Shown here piece by piece: positions 1-8,622 of a stretch of 64,000 bases of DNA; position 1 is the first letter of the stretch, and each line of letters begins with the position of its first letter. Both the position numbers and the translations under genes were made by a program. This DNA is from Bradyrhizobium sp. 4 (GTDB lineage Bacteria > Pseudomonadota > Alphaproteobacteria > Rhizobiales > Xanthobacteraceae), in assembly GCF_023100905.1 (NCBI RefSeq), contig NZ_CP064686.1:3596001-3660000 (forward strand). Direction: 5' to 3'. Under the pieces are notes generated by a model that saw only the letters and a program-made list of their open reading frames with translations, made no database searches and was not told the origin of the DNA.

Positions 1-22
1 CAGAGCTGACACTCCCGCGCGT

Positions 23-274
23 TCAACGCTCCCCGCGGTCGGCGCCCTGCGGCGACGTACGATGCTGCGTCTGCGGCTGGGAGCGCTCGCCCGTTTCCTT
101 GCAGGGCAGCGGCTCCCACGAGCCGTCCGGCGCCTGCTGATAAGCGCTGCACGATGACGACGAGGTCGATTTGTCCTCACCCTTCTGGGCGTCGGAATTC
201 TTCGCCAGCACGGGCGCAGTCAGGATCGTAGCGACGGCAAACGCCACGGCGAGAAGGACATGGTTGATCCGCAT
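23..274 (-). CDS. Small exported protein, unknown function (83 aa)
   Basis: The reading frame encodes 83 residues. An N-terminal signal peptide (about residues 1-24, hydrophobic core VLLAVAFAVATILTAPVLA, cleavage after ALA) suggests export to the periplasm. The mature part is short, polar and rich in Ser, Gln and Arg with two Cys, and shows no domain I recognise. The ATG at 274 is preceded by GGGAG four bases upstream, which fixes the start. It is one of several small exported proteins on this strand. Function unknown. Confidence 0.6.
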   Translation of the reverse strand: MRINHVLLAVAFAVATILTAPVLAKNSDAQKGEDKSTSSSSCSAYQQAPDGSWEPLPCKETGERSQPQTQHRTSPQGADRGER

Positions 275-383
275 GGGGCTCCCTTGTTCGAATTCGAAGA
301 GAGCCGCATGCTGGCGAGGATTGTGACGATTATTGGCCGAAGCAAAAGTTCCGGCGCGGCGTGCTTAACGCCGCGCGACAACG

Positions 384-773
384 CTAGCCGCCCTTGCTGC
401 GGATCAGGCCGGCGAGGTTGGTCTTCTGGGCCTCGCACCAGCTGGGCATGCCGAGGCGGCGTTGGTTGAGGTCGGTCGCCTGGGTGGCCACCGCGACCTC
501 GGCCATCAGATCGTCGTCCTGCTTCTCGCCCAATTTGCCGCCGGTGTGCATCCACGCGATTGCCTTGCGGACCTTCTCGGTGGTGCCTTCGGGCAGCTGC
601 ATCTGCTCCGCCTTCTGCACCAGATCCTGGTAGACGACATCCGTGCCGGGACATTCGACCTTGGCGGCGAAGGCCTGCAAGACCAAAGTGACATAGGTCG
701 AACGTGGATGGTCGGCCGCTTGGGCCGGCGCCGCCAGCAGCAACAGGGCCGCCATCAGAAAACCAGTGCGCAT
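384..773 (-). CDS. Exported protein, unknown function (129 aa)
   Basis: A signal peptide is clear (MRTGFLMAALLLLAAPAQAA, about residues 1-20). The mature protein of about 109 residues is helical in character, with two Cys (one near mature residue 20, one near residue 110) that could form a disulfide in the periplasm. The start ATG at 773 follows a GGGAGG-type ribosome site. No family is recognised. Size, single disulfide potential and helical content loosely recall small periplasmic stress proteins, but this is only an impression. Confidence 0.65.
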   Translation of the reverse strand: MRTGFLMAALLLLAAPAQAADHPRSTYVTLVLQAFAAKVECPGTDVVYQDLVQKAEQMQLPEGTTEKVRKAIAWMHTGGKLGEKQDDDLMAEVAVATQATDLNQRRLGMPSWCEAQKTNLAGLIRSKGG

Positions 774-865
774 CCTTGGTACCTCCCCGAATTTTCGGGA
801 AGGCTAGCGGCTGCCGCGCCGCTCCGCAATGGGGATAGCGTGCGGCTGCGAAGACGGCCCGCGGG

Positions 866-1096
866 CTAGCGCCGCCAGGCCGGCACCGGATCGAGCGGCG
901 TGCGATAGACCTCTTTGTGATCGCGGTCGGTGACGCGCACAGCGCAACCCTTGCTTTGCAGCTCGGGCTTCACCTGCGACAGCTCGGTGGCCAGTTGAAC
1001 GGCGCGATCGGAGGCGACCTCGATGTCTTCGAGGATGATGCCGCCCTGGTTCTTGAACTCTTCACCAACCACGAGATCGAAGGAATAGTAGGGCAT
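866..1096 (-). CDS. DUF6894-type small cytosolic protein (76 aa)
   Basis: The start MPYYSFDL, the acidic glycine turn after it and the following helix with an Ala-rich 'ASDRAVQLATEL' match the DUF6894 type that occurs in many copies in Bradyrhizobium. There is no signal peptide. The role of the family is unknown. It stands alone between two other minus-strand genes and is separated from the next one upstream by a terminator-like hairpin. Confidence 0.65.
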   Translation of the reverse strand: MPYYSFDLVVGEEFKNQGGIILEDIEVASDRAVQLATELSQVKPELQSKGCAVRVTDRDHKEVYRTPLDPVPAWRR

Positions 1097-1475
1097 CCGA
1101 ATTCCCCGGTGTGACGAATTGAGCTTCGGGTGGACGTTTCAACACATGATAGATGGTACCACTGAGTCGATGTTTATCGAATGAACGGCGCGCGCAATCT
1201 CTGTGCTTATGGCGCAGAAATGATGTGCAGCATTCAAGCGTGTTAAGATTTTATTAAATATGTCGGCGTGATCATGAGGCATGGAATTGCAGCAGAACCG
1301 GGCTCCGGGAACCGGCAGCTGCAAGAGAAGGCCGCCGGCATAAATCCCGACGGCCTTTTCTCTTGATCGAGAACGATCGAAGCGCCGCGTCCCGTAGTCA
1401 TCCGGAGTCAACGCATCATATCGACTCGGACAGCATCGCTGGCGCGACGCTTTCGTGTCATCGCGTGACGATCGT
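1097..1475. other. Intergenic stretch, no gene seen
   Basis: About 380 bases without a convincing gene. It holds an AT-richer patch around 1225-1270, which may include the promoter of the minus-strand gene ending at 866, and the hairpin listed at 1324-1363. Open frames across it have no ribosome site and no recognisable product. Confidence 0.5.
1324..1363 (-). terminator. Hairpin terminator, probably for the gene at 1476-2495
   Basis: Arms AGAGAAGGCCGCCGG and CCCGACGGCCTTTTCTCT pair over about 13 bases around a 7-base loop, with a T-run on either strand. Its position about 110 bases past the stop of the minus-strand gene suggests it ends that transcript. It could work in both directions. Confidence 0.6.
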
Positions 1476-2495
1476 TCAGCGCAGCGGCATTGGCGGGCGT
1501 ACGACAGGTCCGTCGTCGTCGGCAACGGCTTGCGTCGTCATGGCAGCTGGCGGTGGGACTGCGGCAGCCTGCGAAGGCGGCGGCGGAGCGAGCGGCGCGG
1601 GCGAATAAGCCGGCATGTAGGTGTGCGACACGACCGGCTTGGGCTTGCGAACCGGCGGCGCCGCGGGTCGCGGCGGCAGCGCAGACATTTGCGCGCGCGG
1701 ATCGATGCGCGGCTTGGCATCGGCCACCGGCTTCGGCGCGGGTGGCTTCGCCATCTCGCGTGCCATCTGCTCCTGCCCGGCCTTCAACTCGGCGATGTTG
1801 GCCTTGAGCTGCTCGATCTGTTGCGCCATCGCGGCGAGATCGCGCGTCATCGACTGCACCGATTGTACAGGATCGGATTGTGCTGCCGCGGGCACCGCTG
1901 CTGCAAGCTGGGTTGCGGGCGGAGCCGCAGATTGATCGGTTGCTTGGTCCGTTGCGGCTTGATCCGTTGCAGCCTGGTCCGCAGGCGCCGCGGCTTGTGC
2001 GGCGGCGACCGGTGCCGTGTGCGAGGTCGACGGCAGCAGCGACGACAATGCCGGGGTCCATTCGGCGAGCATCTGTCTTGCGGTGTCGCCATGTTTCTCC
2101 CAGGCGACAGTGGCGGCCGCGCTTCCGCCCGCAAACAGCATCGTGACGAACGCGCCGCGCAGCCATTTGCCGGCTGAGGAGCGCTTCTGCCGGCTGAGAC
2201 CGTCACTGGCCGCGACGCGCACGGCGGTGTCGACCGAGGGCGCTGCCGCCTGCGGCTCCACGAGGGGACTGAACTTCGGCTCCGGATTCGTTCTGGACTT
2301 CAGCGTGAACGCCGGATCTATCTTGGCCTCCGGACGGGCCGTAATCTCAGGCGCGAGCGCGGGCGCGACGCTGAGAGGGCGCGAGGCCAGCACAATGTCA
2401 GGCGAAATCTGCACGGCGTCGTGCGGGTCGTTGTTCGTGACCGTGTCCTTCACGATCTCATCGACGATTTGCCGAGAGTTCAGCGTCGCGAGCAT
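1476..2495 (-). CDS. Single-pass membrane protein with coiled coil and Pro/Ala-rich tail (339 aa)
   Basis: The frame stays open further upstream, but the ATG at 2495 (MLATLNSRQIVDEIV) has an AAAGGAG site six bases before it, so I use it. A basic region (about residues 130-140) precedes one membrane segment (GAFVTMLFAGGSAAATVAW, about residues 142-160). Next come a Gln/Ala-rich repetitive stretch with 'TDQAATDQA' repeats, a coiled coil ('MTRDLAAMAQQIEQLKANIAELKAGQEQM'-like heptads) and a Pro-rich C-terminus. This design (cytoplasmic N-terminus, membrane anchor, periplasmic coiled coil) resembles the protein at 23118-24214. Function unknown; an envelope scaffold role is a guess. Confidence 0.7.
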   Translation of the reverse strand: MLATLNSRQIVDEIVKDTVTNNDPHDAVQISPDIVLASRPLSVAPALAPEITARPEAKIDPAFTLKSRTNPEPKFSPLVEPQAAAPSVDTAVRVAASDGLSRQKRSSAGKWLRGAFVTMLFAGGSAAATVAWEKHGDTARQMLAEWTPALSSLLPSTSHTAPVAAAQAAAPADQAATDQAATDQATDQSAAPPATQLAAAVPAAAQSDPVQSVQSMTRDLAAMAQQIEQLKANIAELKAGQEQMAREMAKPPAPKPVADAKPRIDPRAQMSALPPRPAAPPVRKPKPVVSHTYMPAYSPAPLAPPPPSQAAAVPPPAAMTTQAVADDDGPVVRPPMPLR

Positions 2496-2814
2496 CGCAG
2501 CTCCTTTGAAGCCTGGGTGTTTTGAAGCCCAGTTGTTGAGTAGTTGAAGCGTTGGCCGTCCGCATTCGCGCGAGCAGATCCGTGAGGTGAGCCCATCCAA
2601 TTCCCCGAGGCCCGAGCACATGACGCACGAGTCCAGCCGGGTTTGACCAAAGCAAGGCGAGGGGATGGAGACTGTGCGACGCTCTTGCGCCGTTTGTGGT
2701 GATGGAACCCGGTTGATCAAACACGCGCAATAGTTCCGCTATGCCTTGTTTTCAGCACGATTTTGGCAGCATCTGGTGTTGCTGGGGGTGCTGCTATCGC
2801 TATCGGGGCCGGCG

Positions 2815-3468
2815 GTGCCAAGATCCTTATTCGTTCTATTCGTCCTTGCCATGCTTCCGTTGGGCGGCTGCATGCAGACAACGCTTTCGCCATCGACAGA
2901 TGCGAGCATGACGCCGCGCGACCGGCAGTTGCTGGCGCATACGCCGTACGCGCAGGCGAACGTGCCCGAGCAATATCTCCGTCACATCGTCGATTATCCG
3001 CGCAAGGAGCAGCCGGGCACGATCCTGGTCGATACCGATGCGCGCTATCTCTATTTCGTGCTGCCCGAAGGCAAGGCGATCCGCTACGGCGTTGCGGTCG
3101 GCGAGGAAGCCATGGCGTTCTCCGGGGTCGCGCGGGTCGGTCGTCTGGCGGAATGGCCGGACTGGGTTCCGACGGCGGACATCCAGGCGCGGCTCGGACC
3201 CTATCCGGCGCGCGTGCCCGGCGGTCCCGCCAATCCGCTCGGCGCGCGGGGCATCTATCTCTATGCCGGCAACAAGGACACGCTCTACCGCATCCACGGC
3301 ACCAACCAGCCGGAATATATCGGGCAGGCGATCTCGTCCGGATGCATCCGGATGCGCAACGAGGACGTGATCGATCTCTATGACCGCGTGAAGCTCAATT
3401 CAATGGTCGTGGTGCTGCCGCCCGGACAGAACGCGCAGGTCGAGGCGCGGCCCAGCTGGCGCGGGTGA
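2815..3468 (+). CDS. L,D-transpeptidase (YkuD/ErfK family) lipoprotein
   Basis: This enzyme would cross-link peptidoglycan (3-3 links) or attach proteins to it in the periplasm. The YkuD domain spans about residues 65-200 and ends with the catalytic signature HGTN ... SSGCIRM, whose Cys is the nucleophile. I chose the GTG at 2815: a GGGG ribosome site lies six bases upstream, and the product starts with a textbook lipoprotein signal (MPRSLFVLFVLAMLPLGGC). The frame is open upstream to a TTG at 2746, which would give 240 residues. It runs convergently into the next gene, leaving 7 bases between the stops. Confidence 0.88.
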   Translation: MPRSLFVLFVLAMLPLGGCMQTTLSPSTDASMTPRDRQLLAHTPYAQANVPEQYLRHIVDYPRKEQPGTILVDTDARYLYFVLPEGKAIRYGVAVGEEAMAFSGVARVGRLAEWPDWVPTADIQARLGPYPARVPGGPANPLGARGIYLYAGNKDTLYRIHGTNQPEYIGQAISSGCIRMRNEDVIDLYDRVKLNSMVVVLPPGQNAQVEARPSWRG

Positions 3469-3475
3469 GGTCGCC

Positions 3476-3904
3476 CTAGTTCTCGGGACGGGCGATGCGC
3501 CATTGCAGCGTCGTGGCATTGCCGTTGGCCTCGCCCGGCGCCTTGTCTGCCGGCGAGGTGTAGAGCGGACGATAACGATATGCCCACATCTTGCTGCCGT
3601 CGTTGCGGTTGATCACGGTGAAATCGCCGATCGCCTTGGCATCGGCTGTTGCGGAGAGCGGAATCCAGCTCTCGACGCATTTCCCGTTGCAGTTCGACGT
3701 CTTGCCCGTGGTATCGCGCTCGTAATAGTAGAGCGTCATGCCGTTGAGGTCGACGAGCGTGGGGCCCTGCTTGGTCAGGATCACTTTCGCCGGTGAGGTC
3801 GCGGGCTTCGGCGGAGGAGGGGCATCGCCGCCGCCATGGCCATTCGCGAGCGCCGGAGCGGCCGAGAGCGCGATCGCCGCCGCCGCAATGAGGAACCTGA
3901 ACAT
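3476..3904 (-). CDS. Exported COG4315-like repeat protein (142 aa)
   Basis: A signal peptide (residues 1-20, ending ALA) is followed by a Gly/His/Pro-rich linker. Next is a repeated unit of the type 'GPTLVDLNGMTLYYYERDTTGKTSNCNGKC' and a second 'MWAYRYRPLYTSPADKAPGE'. This is the secreted-repeat family (PF03640, COG4315), found as short periplasmic or lipoprotein-like proteins of unknown function. Two Cys in the CNGKC segment could form a disulfide or bind a metal. Confidence 0.75.
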   Translation of the reverse strand: MFRFLIAAAAIALSAAPALANGHGGGDAPPPPKPATSPAKVILTKQGPTLVDLNGMTLYYYERDTTGKTSNCNGKCVESWIPLSATADAKAIGDFTVINRNDGSKMWAYRYRPLYTSPADKAPGEANGNATTLQWRIARPEN

Positions 3905-4082
3905 CCGAAACTCCAGACCGGCAAAGTTAATCGCGCGTTAAACGCCGAATGCCGCCGACCGTAACAGCCGAAGGTTAGTTCCTGGTTTCGCGATACTGCG
4001 ACAATGAGGGGTAGAATTACGGGGCATTCTGTCGTGGCGCGCTTTCTTGACGCGAAGCGGTGCCCCTTCGCTCGAAAACGCT

Positions 4083-4547
4083 CTATGCCTGCACCTCGCG
4101 TAACGGGGCGCGGCTGAGCTCGTTACCGGCGGCAATGGCCTTGTGCAACAGCCGCATCAGATCCTCACCTTCCTTCGCGCTGAGGCCACGCAACATGATG
4201 CGTTGCGCGGATTCGACGGCCGGCGTGATCTTGCGCAGGGTGCGGCGGCCTTCGTCGGTGATCTCGAGCTCGCGGGCACGACGGTCGCGGCGCGAGGCGC
4301 GGCGCTCCGCGAGCCCCTTCTGCACGAGGCGGTCGATCACGCCGGTGATGGTGGTGCGGTCGTAGGCAATCAATCCTGCGAGCGTCACCTGGTCGAGCCC
4401 CGGATTGGCCTTGATGGTCGCGAGCGCGGCGTATTGCACCGGCGTGAGGTCGAAGCCGGCATCCTCGACCTCGGCCAGAAACACCGCGACCGCGATCTGC
4501 TGGAAACGGCGCGCCAGATGTCCGGGCATGTCGTTGTTGTCTTTCAC
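4083..4547 (-). CDS. mobR: MarR-family regulator, MobR-like (154 aa)
   Basis: A winged-helix MarR repressor: helices around 'LTPVQYAALATIKANPGLDQVTLAGLIAYDRTTITGVIDRLVQKGLAERRASRRDRRARELEITDEG' form the typical DNA-binding core (about residues 35-105). The GTG at 4547 has GGAG seven bases upstream; an in-frame TTG at 4589 would lie inside the operator and is unlikely. It is divergent from a flavin monooxygenase that resembles 3-hydroxybenzoate 4-monooxygenase. In Comamonas the MarR protein MobR controls mobA, so the pairing supports the same role here. The likely ligand is a hydroxybenzoate (inference). Confidence 0.8.
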   Translation of the reverse strand: MKDNNDMPGHLARRFQQIAVAVFLAEVEDAGFDLTPVQYAALATIKANPGLDQVTLAGLIAYDRTTITGVIDRLVQKGLAERRASRRDRRARELEITDEGRRTLRKITPAVESAQRIMLRGLSAKEGEDLMRLLHKAIAAGNELSRAPLREVQA

Positions 4548-4582
4548 CGAATTTCTCCGTTGGGGTAGGACGGCCGGGATCG

Positions 4583-4611
4583 TTGACAAGTATACTGATA
4601 GTCAGCATACT
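4583..4611 (+). promoter_or_regulatory. mobA promoter with MarR operator between -35 and -10
   Basis: TTGACA (4583-4588) and CATACT (4606-4611) are spaced by 17 bases. Between and over them lies a near-perfect inverted repeat: AGTATACTGA (4589-4598), a 3-base spacer, TCAGCATACT (4602-4611), with one mismatch between the arms. A bound MarR dimer would block RNA polymerase. The operator lies 41 bases upstream of the divergent mobR start, so autoregulation is possible. Confidence 0.75.
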
Positions 4612-4650
4612 GAGCAATATCCAAACAGAACATCGGCGGGAGAGGTGCTC

Positions 4651-6573
4651 ATGCAATTCCATCTCAATGGATTTCAGCCGGGCGACCCTGAAATCGCAGA
4701 TCCCGCCGCGCGCATTCAGCCTTCTGGCGCAACGGGCGCCGTGCCTGAAGAGGTCGATGTCCTCATCGTCGGCTGTGGTCCTGCGGGCCTGACGCTTGCG
4801 GCCCAGCTTGCGCAGTTTGATGACATCAAGACCTGCATCGTCGAGCAGAAGCCGGACCGCTTGCTGGTCGGGCAGGCCGACGGCATCGCATGCCGCACCA
4901 TGGAGATGTTCCACGCCTTCGGATTCAGCGAGCGCGTCCTCAAGGAAGCCTGTTGGGTGAACGAGACGACATTCTGGAAGCCGGACGAGCGGCTGCCAGA
5001 ACATATCGTCCGCAGCGGCCGGGTGCAGGACGTCGAGGACGGCTTGTCGGAATTCCCGCACGTCATTCTCAACCAGGCGCGCATTCATGACGGTTTTCTC
5101 GACGTCATGCGCAAAGCGCCCGCCAGCCTCGAGCCCCATTACGGCCGGCGCCTGCTCGACCTTCAGGTCGATCCGGCCGCGGGTCCCGCCGACCATGCCG
5201 TGACGGCGCGGCTCGAACGGCTCGATGCCGAGAACGAGGGCAAGATAGAGACGATCAAGGCGCGCTACGTCGTCGGCTGCGACGGCGCCCGCAGCACAGT
5301 GCGCAAATCGATCGGCCGCGAGTTGCTCGGCGATTCCGCCAATCATGCCTGGGGCGTGATGGACGTGCTGGCGGTGACCGATTTTCCGGACATCCGCTTC
5401 AAGGCCCTGATCCAGTCGGCGAAGGACGGCAGCCTGCTGATCATTCCGCGCGAGGGCGGTTACATGGTCCGCCTCTATGTCGAGCTCGCCAAGCTCGACA
5501 TCGGCGAGCGCGTCGCCAATCGCAACATCACCGCCGATGACGTGATCGCGAAGGCGCAGCGGATCCTCGAGCCGCACACGCTGGATGTGAAGGAGATCGC
5601 GTGGTGGTCGGTCTACGAGATCGGCCAGCGACTGACCGACAAGTTCGACGACGTGCCGGGGACCGAGATCGCTAGGCGTCTGCCGCGGATCTTCATCGCC
5701 GGCGATGCCTGCCACACCCACAGCCCGAAGGCGGGGCAGGGCATGAACGTCTCGATGCAAGACGCCTTCAATCTCGGCTGGAAGCTCGCTGCCGTTTTGC
5801 GGAAGCAGTCTGCGCCAATCCTGCTGCATTCCTATTCGGCCGAGCGCCAGGCCGTTGCGAAAGAGCTGATCGATTTCGACCGCGAATGGGCTGGGATTCT
5901 TGCGTCCGCCGCCAAGGCCGGCGGCGCCGATGCCGCCAGGACGCAGGACTATTTCGTCAGGCACGGTCGCTACACCGCGGGCACGGCGACGCATTACCGC
6001 CCGTCGGTTCTGACCGGAGCGACGTCCCACCAGCAGCTCGCGCAAGGCCTCGTCATCGGCACGCGCTTTCATTCCGCACCCGTGATCCGGCTTGCGGATG
6101 CCAAGCCGGTGCATCTCGGTCACGCAGCGTCCGCGGATGGCCGCTTTCGCATCTACGCTTTCTCCAGCGCTGAGAATCCGGCAACAGCCGGCTCGGCTAT
6201 ACGCGCATTGTGCAATTTTCTCTCCGAGGCGCGGGAGTCGCCGGTCCGGCGTTACACGCCCGTGGCCGCCGACATCGACAGCGTGATCGACCTGCGGGCG
6301 GTCTTCCAGCAGGATCATCGCGAGCTCGCCGTCGAGGCGATGCCCGCGCTGTTGCTTCCGCGCAAGGGCCGGTACGGCCTGATCGACTACGAGAAAATGT
6401 TCTGTCCGGACCCCAAGAATGGCCAAGACGTTTTCGCGATGCGCGGTATCGATCGTAAGGCTGGCTGCATGGTCCTGGTGAGGCCGGATCAGTATGTCGC
6501 GACCGTGCTGCCGCTCGATCATTTTGCTGCGCTTGCTGCGTACTTCGACGGTTTTATGCAGCAAGTGAACTGA
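4651..6573 (+). CDS. mobA: FAD-dependent aromatic monooxygenase, 3-hydroxybenzoate 4-monooxygenase-like (640 aa)
   Basis: A class A flavoprotein hydroxylase that would hydroxylate a phenolic acid using NAD(P)H and O2. Visible motifs: the FAD Rossmann fingerprint VLIVGCGPAGLTLAAQLAQ (about residues 31-49), the DG motif YVVGCDGARSTVRKS (about 205-220), and the GD motif FIAGDACHTHSPKAGQGMN (about 348-366). The C-terminal third fits the phenol hydroxylase dimerisation domain (thioredoxin fold). The length of 640 residues matches MobA, and the divergent MarR gene supports that reading. Phenol 2-monooxygenase-like activity on another substrate remains possible. The ATG at 4651 has GGAGAGG upstream. 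Confidence 0.75.
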   Translation: MQFHLNGFQPGDPEIADPAARIQPSGATGAVPEEVDVLIVGCGPAGLTLAAQLAQFDDIKTCIVEQKPDRLLVGQADGIACRTMEMFHAFGFSERVLKEACWVNETTFWKPDERLPEHIVRSGRVQDVEDGLSEFPHVILNQARIHDGFLDVMRKAPASLEPHYGRRLLDLQVDPAAGPADHAVTARLERLDAENEGKIETIKARYVVGCDGARSTVRKSIGRELLGDSANHAWGVMDVLAVTDFPDIRFKALIQSAKDGSLLIIPREGGYMVRLYVELAKLDIGERVANRNITADDVIAKAQRILEPHTLDVKEIAWWSVYEIGQRLTDKFDDVPGTEIARRLPRIFIAGDACHTHSPKAGQGMNVSMQDAFNLGWKLAAVLRKQSAPILLHSYSAERQAVAKELIDFDREWAGILASAAKAGGADAARTQDYFVRHGRYTAGTATHYRPSVLTGATSHQQLAQGLVIGTRFHSAPVIRLADAKPVHLGHAASADGRFRIYAFSSAENPATAGSAIRALCNFLSEARESPVRRYTPVAADIDSVIDLRAVFQQDHRELAVEAMPALLLPRKGRYGLIDYEKMFCPDPKNGQDVFAMRGIDRKAGCMVLVRPDQYVATVLPLDHFAALAAYFDGFMQQVN

Positions 6574-6687
6574 CGGGACGGCGGCGCACACACTCGCGCG
6601 TGCGCGCGATGTCGATGAACGGCGAATGAATATTGAACCGCGCGCGGCATTCGTCTCGATCTTTCGACGGATGAGACCTTCGTTCGC

Positions 6688-6712
6688 GGAACGCCTGTTC
6701 CGCTTGCGCGTT
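6688..6712 (+). promoter_or_regulatory. EcfG-type general-stress promoter
   Basis: GGAAC (6688-6692), exactly 16 bases, then CGTT (6709-6712). This matches the EcfG consensus GGAAC-N16/17-CGTT without mismatch, 26 bases before the ATG of the SH3 gene at 6739. Confidence 0.72.
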
Positions 6713-6738
6713 CCGACTCGAAAGAGGAGGACTACGCC

Positions 6739-7735
6739 ATGAAATTCCGAAGCGTGTTGTTAGCCGCATTGCTGCTCGCCCCGACGGCCGCGCTGGCCGC
6801 TCCGGGTATGGTCACCGTCTCGACCGGCCTGCGCGCCGGGCCGGGTTCGGGCTTTCCGCTGGTCGATCGCGTCCCCGAGCGGCGCCCGCGTCGATATCCA
6901 TGGTTGCCTGCGCGGCAAAGCCTGGTGCGACGTGAGCTTCTCGGATGACCGTGGCTGGGTGTCGTCGCAATATCTCGAATATCTCTACCGCAATCATTAC
7001 GTCTATCTCCCCGACTATGTCGACGAGATCGACGTGCCGATCGTCCCCTTCGTGCTGACCTCGTACTGGTCAAGTTATTATGAGGGGCGGCCCTGGTATC
7101 GGCGGCATGCCCACTGGAATAGCTACTGGACCTCGCATCAGCGCGAAGCGACGCGGATGACGATCGATCCGCGCGCGGCTCGCATCGGCCGCGCGGCAAC
7201 GCGCGATGCGGCGGTCGCACTCGGGCGCAACAGTGCGAATGCCAGGGAAAATGCGAAGGAAAGTGTCAAGGGCGCGGCCGCGGTCTCCGGTCGTGATGCC
7301 ATAACTTCACGGCCCGCCGCCGCGATGGCCAGGCACGAGAGTGCGACTGCGACGGACCGGAGCCGTGCGGGACGAAGCGACCGCATCGCGCATGAGCGGA
7401 CCAATCTTCAGGGCCGCAATCCGCACGATGCACAGGCCCGCATCATGCACGAGCAGGCCGCACACCGCGCGGCCCTGCATGCCCAGCCGATGGTGCGCCC
7501 GCATGAGGCGCCGCGTGTCTCAGCAGCTCCCGCAAGCCGGCCCGCGATGCCGCATGTGGCCCAGCCTAATGTGAGCCACGGCTCCCCGATGAACGCTCAT
7601 GCCCAAATGCCGGCGCCGCGCACGGCTGCGCCTGCGATGCCTCATGGCGGTGGCGGCGCTCCTCACATCAACGCCGCGCCGCGCGGCGGCGGTGCGCCGG
7701 CCGGCGGTCCCGGTGGCGGGCACCAGAAGCACTAG
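6739..7735 (+). pseudogene. Exported SH3-domain protein, broken by one frameshift
   Basis: The first frame (6739-6948) gives a signal peptide (MKFRSVLLAALLLAPTAALA) and the start of a bacterial SH3 domain (VSTGLRAGPGSGFPLVDRVP). The next frame (to 7735) continues that same domain (GARVDIHGCLRGKAWCDVSF...GWVSSQYL). It is followed by a Tyr/Trp-rich segment and a long low-complexity Ala/His/Arg/Pro tail. Removing one C from the run CCCC at 6873-6876 restores a single protein of about 331 residues. The gene is preceded by an EcfG promoter, so it is probably a stress-induced envelope protein. The frameshift may be a sequencing error. Confidence 0.8.
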
Positions 7736-7746
7736 CGTTGCCAACG

Positions 7747-7772
7747 AAAGCCCGGCCCTCGCGCCGGGCTTT
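7747..7772 (+). terminator. Rho-independent terminator
   Basis: AAAGCCCGGC and GCCGGGCTTT arms around a short loop, just after the stop of the SH3 gene, followed by TCT. Confidence 0.7.
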
Positions 7773-7909
7773 CTGCTGAGGCCCGAGCGGGTTCCTTGCC
7801 CATACAATTTAAGAAGTTTCTTCGCGGGCAGATTTCATCGATCGTAATATGTCTACTCAAAGCTGTAAGCATTCCACTCGGGGCAGCGGGGCACGGGAGG
7901 ATGACGACG

Positions 7910-8188
7910 ATGAGACAGAACCAGGCGGAGACGCGCCGCCATAATGTCGCGAAGAGGTCGATGACCAAGGAAGCCAAGCAGCTGTCTGGCCTGATTGCCG
8001 GATTGCGCCAATCTCTCGAGGTGATTCACAAGGAGCGATCGAGCACCAAACTCTCCGGCGCCGAGATGGGCCTTCTCGACGAACGCCGCAACAATCTGTT
8101 GCTGACCATCGCAGCCCTCGACGACCGCCTCTCCGCGGTGCAGGGGCTGATCGATCTTGGCCGCCCCCACATCATTCGCGTCCACTGA
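7910..8188 (+). CDS. Small helical protein, unknown function (92 aa)
   Basis: The product is charged and helical with no signal peptide or membrane segment; the central 'LSGLIAGLRQSLEVIHKERSSTKLSGAEMGLLDERRNNLLLTIAALDDRLSAVQGLI' suggests an antiparallel coiled coil. GGGAGG lies directly against the ATG at 7901 but nine bases before the ATG at 7910, so I take 7910. No family recognised. Confidence 0.6.
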   Translation: MRQNQAETRRHNVAKRSMTKEAKQLSGLIAGLRQSLEVIHKERSSTKLSGAEMGLLDERRNNLLLTIAALDDRLSAVQGLIDLGRPHIIRVH

Positions 8189-8207
8189 TCGGAGCGCAGA
8201 CCTGATG

Positions 8208-8486
8208 CTATCGGCTTCGTCGCGGCGGCGACGGAACCGGGCTCAACTGCCGGCTCTGCGTCGCATAGGGATTGGCGTAGCACTGGGCGGATTGCCCGGA
8301 GGCGGTCGCGGCGCACTGCGCGATCGTCGCAAAGCTGCAATCGATGCTGCGGCCGTCGATGGTGTAGATCTCGATGCAGACGGGATGGCGCGGATCGTAG
8401 GTCTGAGCCGCTGTGGGCGCCGCGCCAAGCAGGCCCGCACCAAGGCAGCCCACGACAAGCAGGATCGCATTCATGATGCGGCGCAC
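8208..8486 (-). CDS. DUF3551-type exported protein (92 aa)
   Basis: A signal peptide (core AILLVVGCLGAGLLGAAPTAAQ) is followed by a mature part with regularly spaced Cys (CIEIYTIDGRSIDCSFATIAQCAAT...AQCYANPYA). This pattern matches the DUF3551 family, expanded in Bradyrhizobium. The paired Cys suggest disulfides in the periplasm. The GTG start at 8486 is supported by AAAGGAG six bases upstream; the ATG four codons later is the alternative. Function of the family unknown. Confidence 0.75.
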   Translation of the reverse strand: MRRIMNAILLVVGCLGAGLLGAAPTAAQTYDPRHPVCIEIYTIDGRSIDCSFATIAQCAATASGQSAQCYANPYATQSRQLSPVPSPPRRSR

Positions 8487-8622
8487 GAAAAGCTCCTTTC
8501 GTAATCGGAACCAGGCACAATGCTGCCGCGGATGGCACCAAATTGCCACGCTCCCGGCGAATTGCCGCCAAAGCCCGCTGCCACGACGAGAGCGGGTGCA
8601 GGCAACGCTAAGGGGATGCGCA

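Noticed and set aside
1139..1525. 128-codon minus-strand frame in the intergenic region
   Set aside because: No ribosome site, composition unlike protein, and it crosses the terminator hairpin at 1324-1363.
4817..4829. TTGAT-GAC-ATCAA, similar to a FixK box
   Set aside because: The spacer is 3 instead of 4 bases and it lies inside the mobA coding region.
4165..6591. 808-codon open frame on the minus strand opposite mobA
   Set aside because: It runs against a clearly coding flavoprotein gene and its translation has the Arg/Asp/His-rich bias of a mirror frame.
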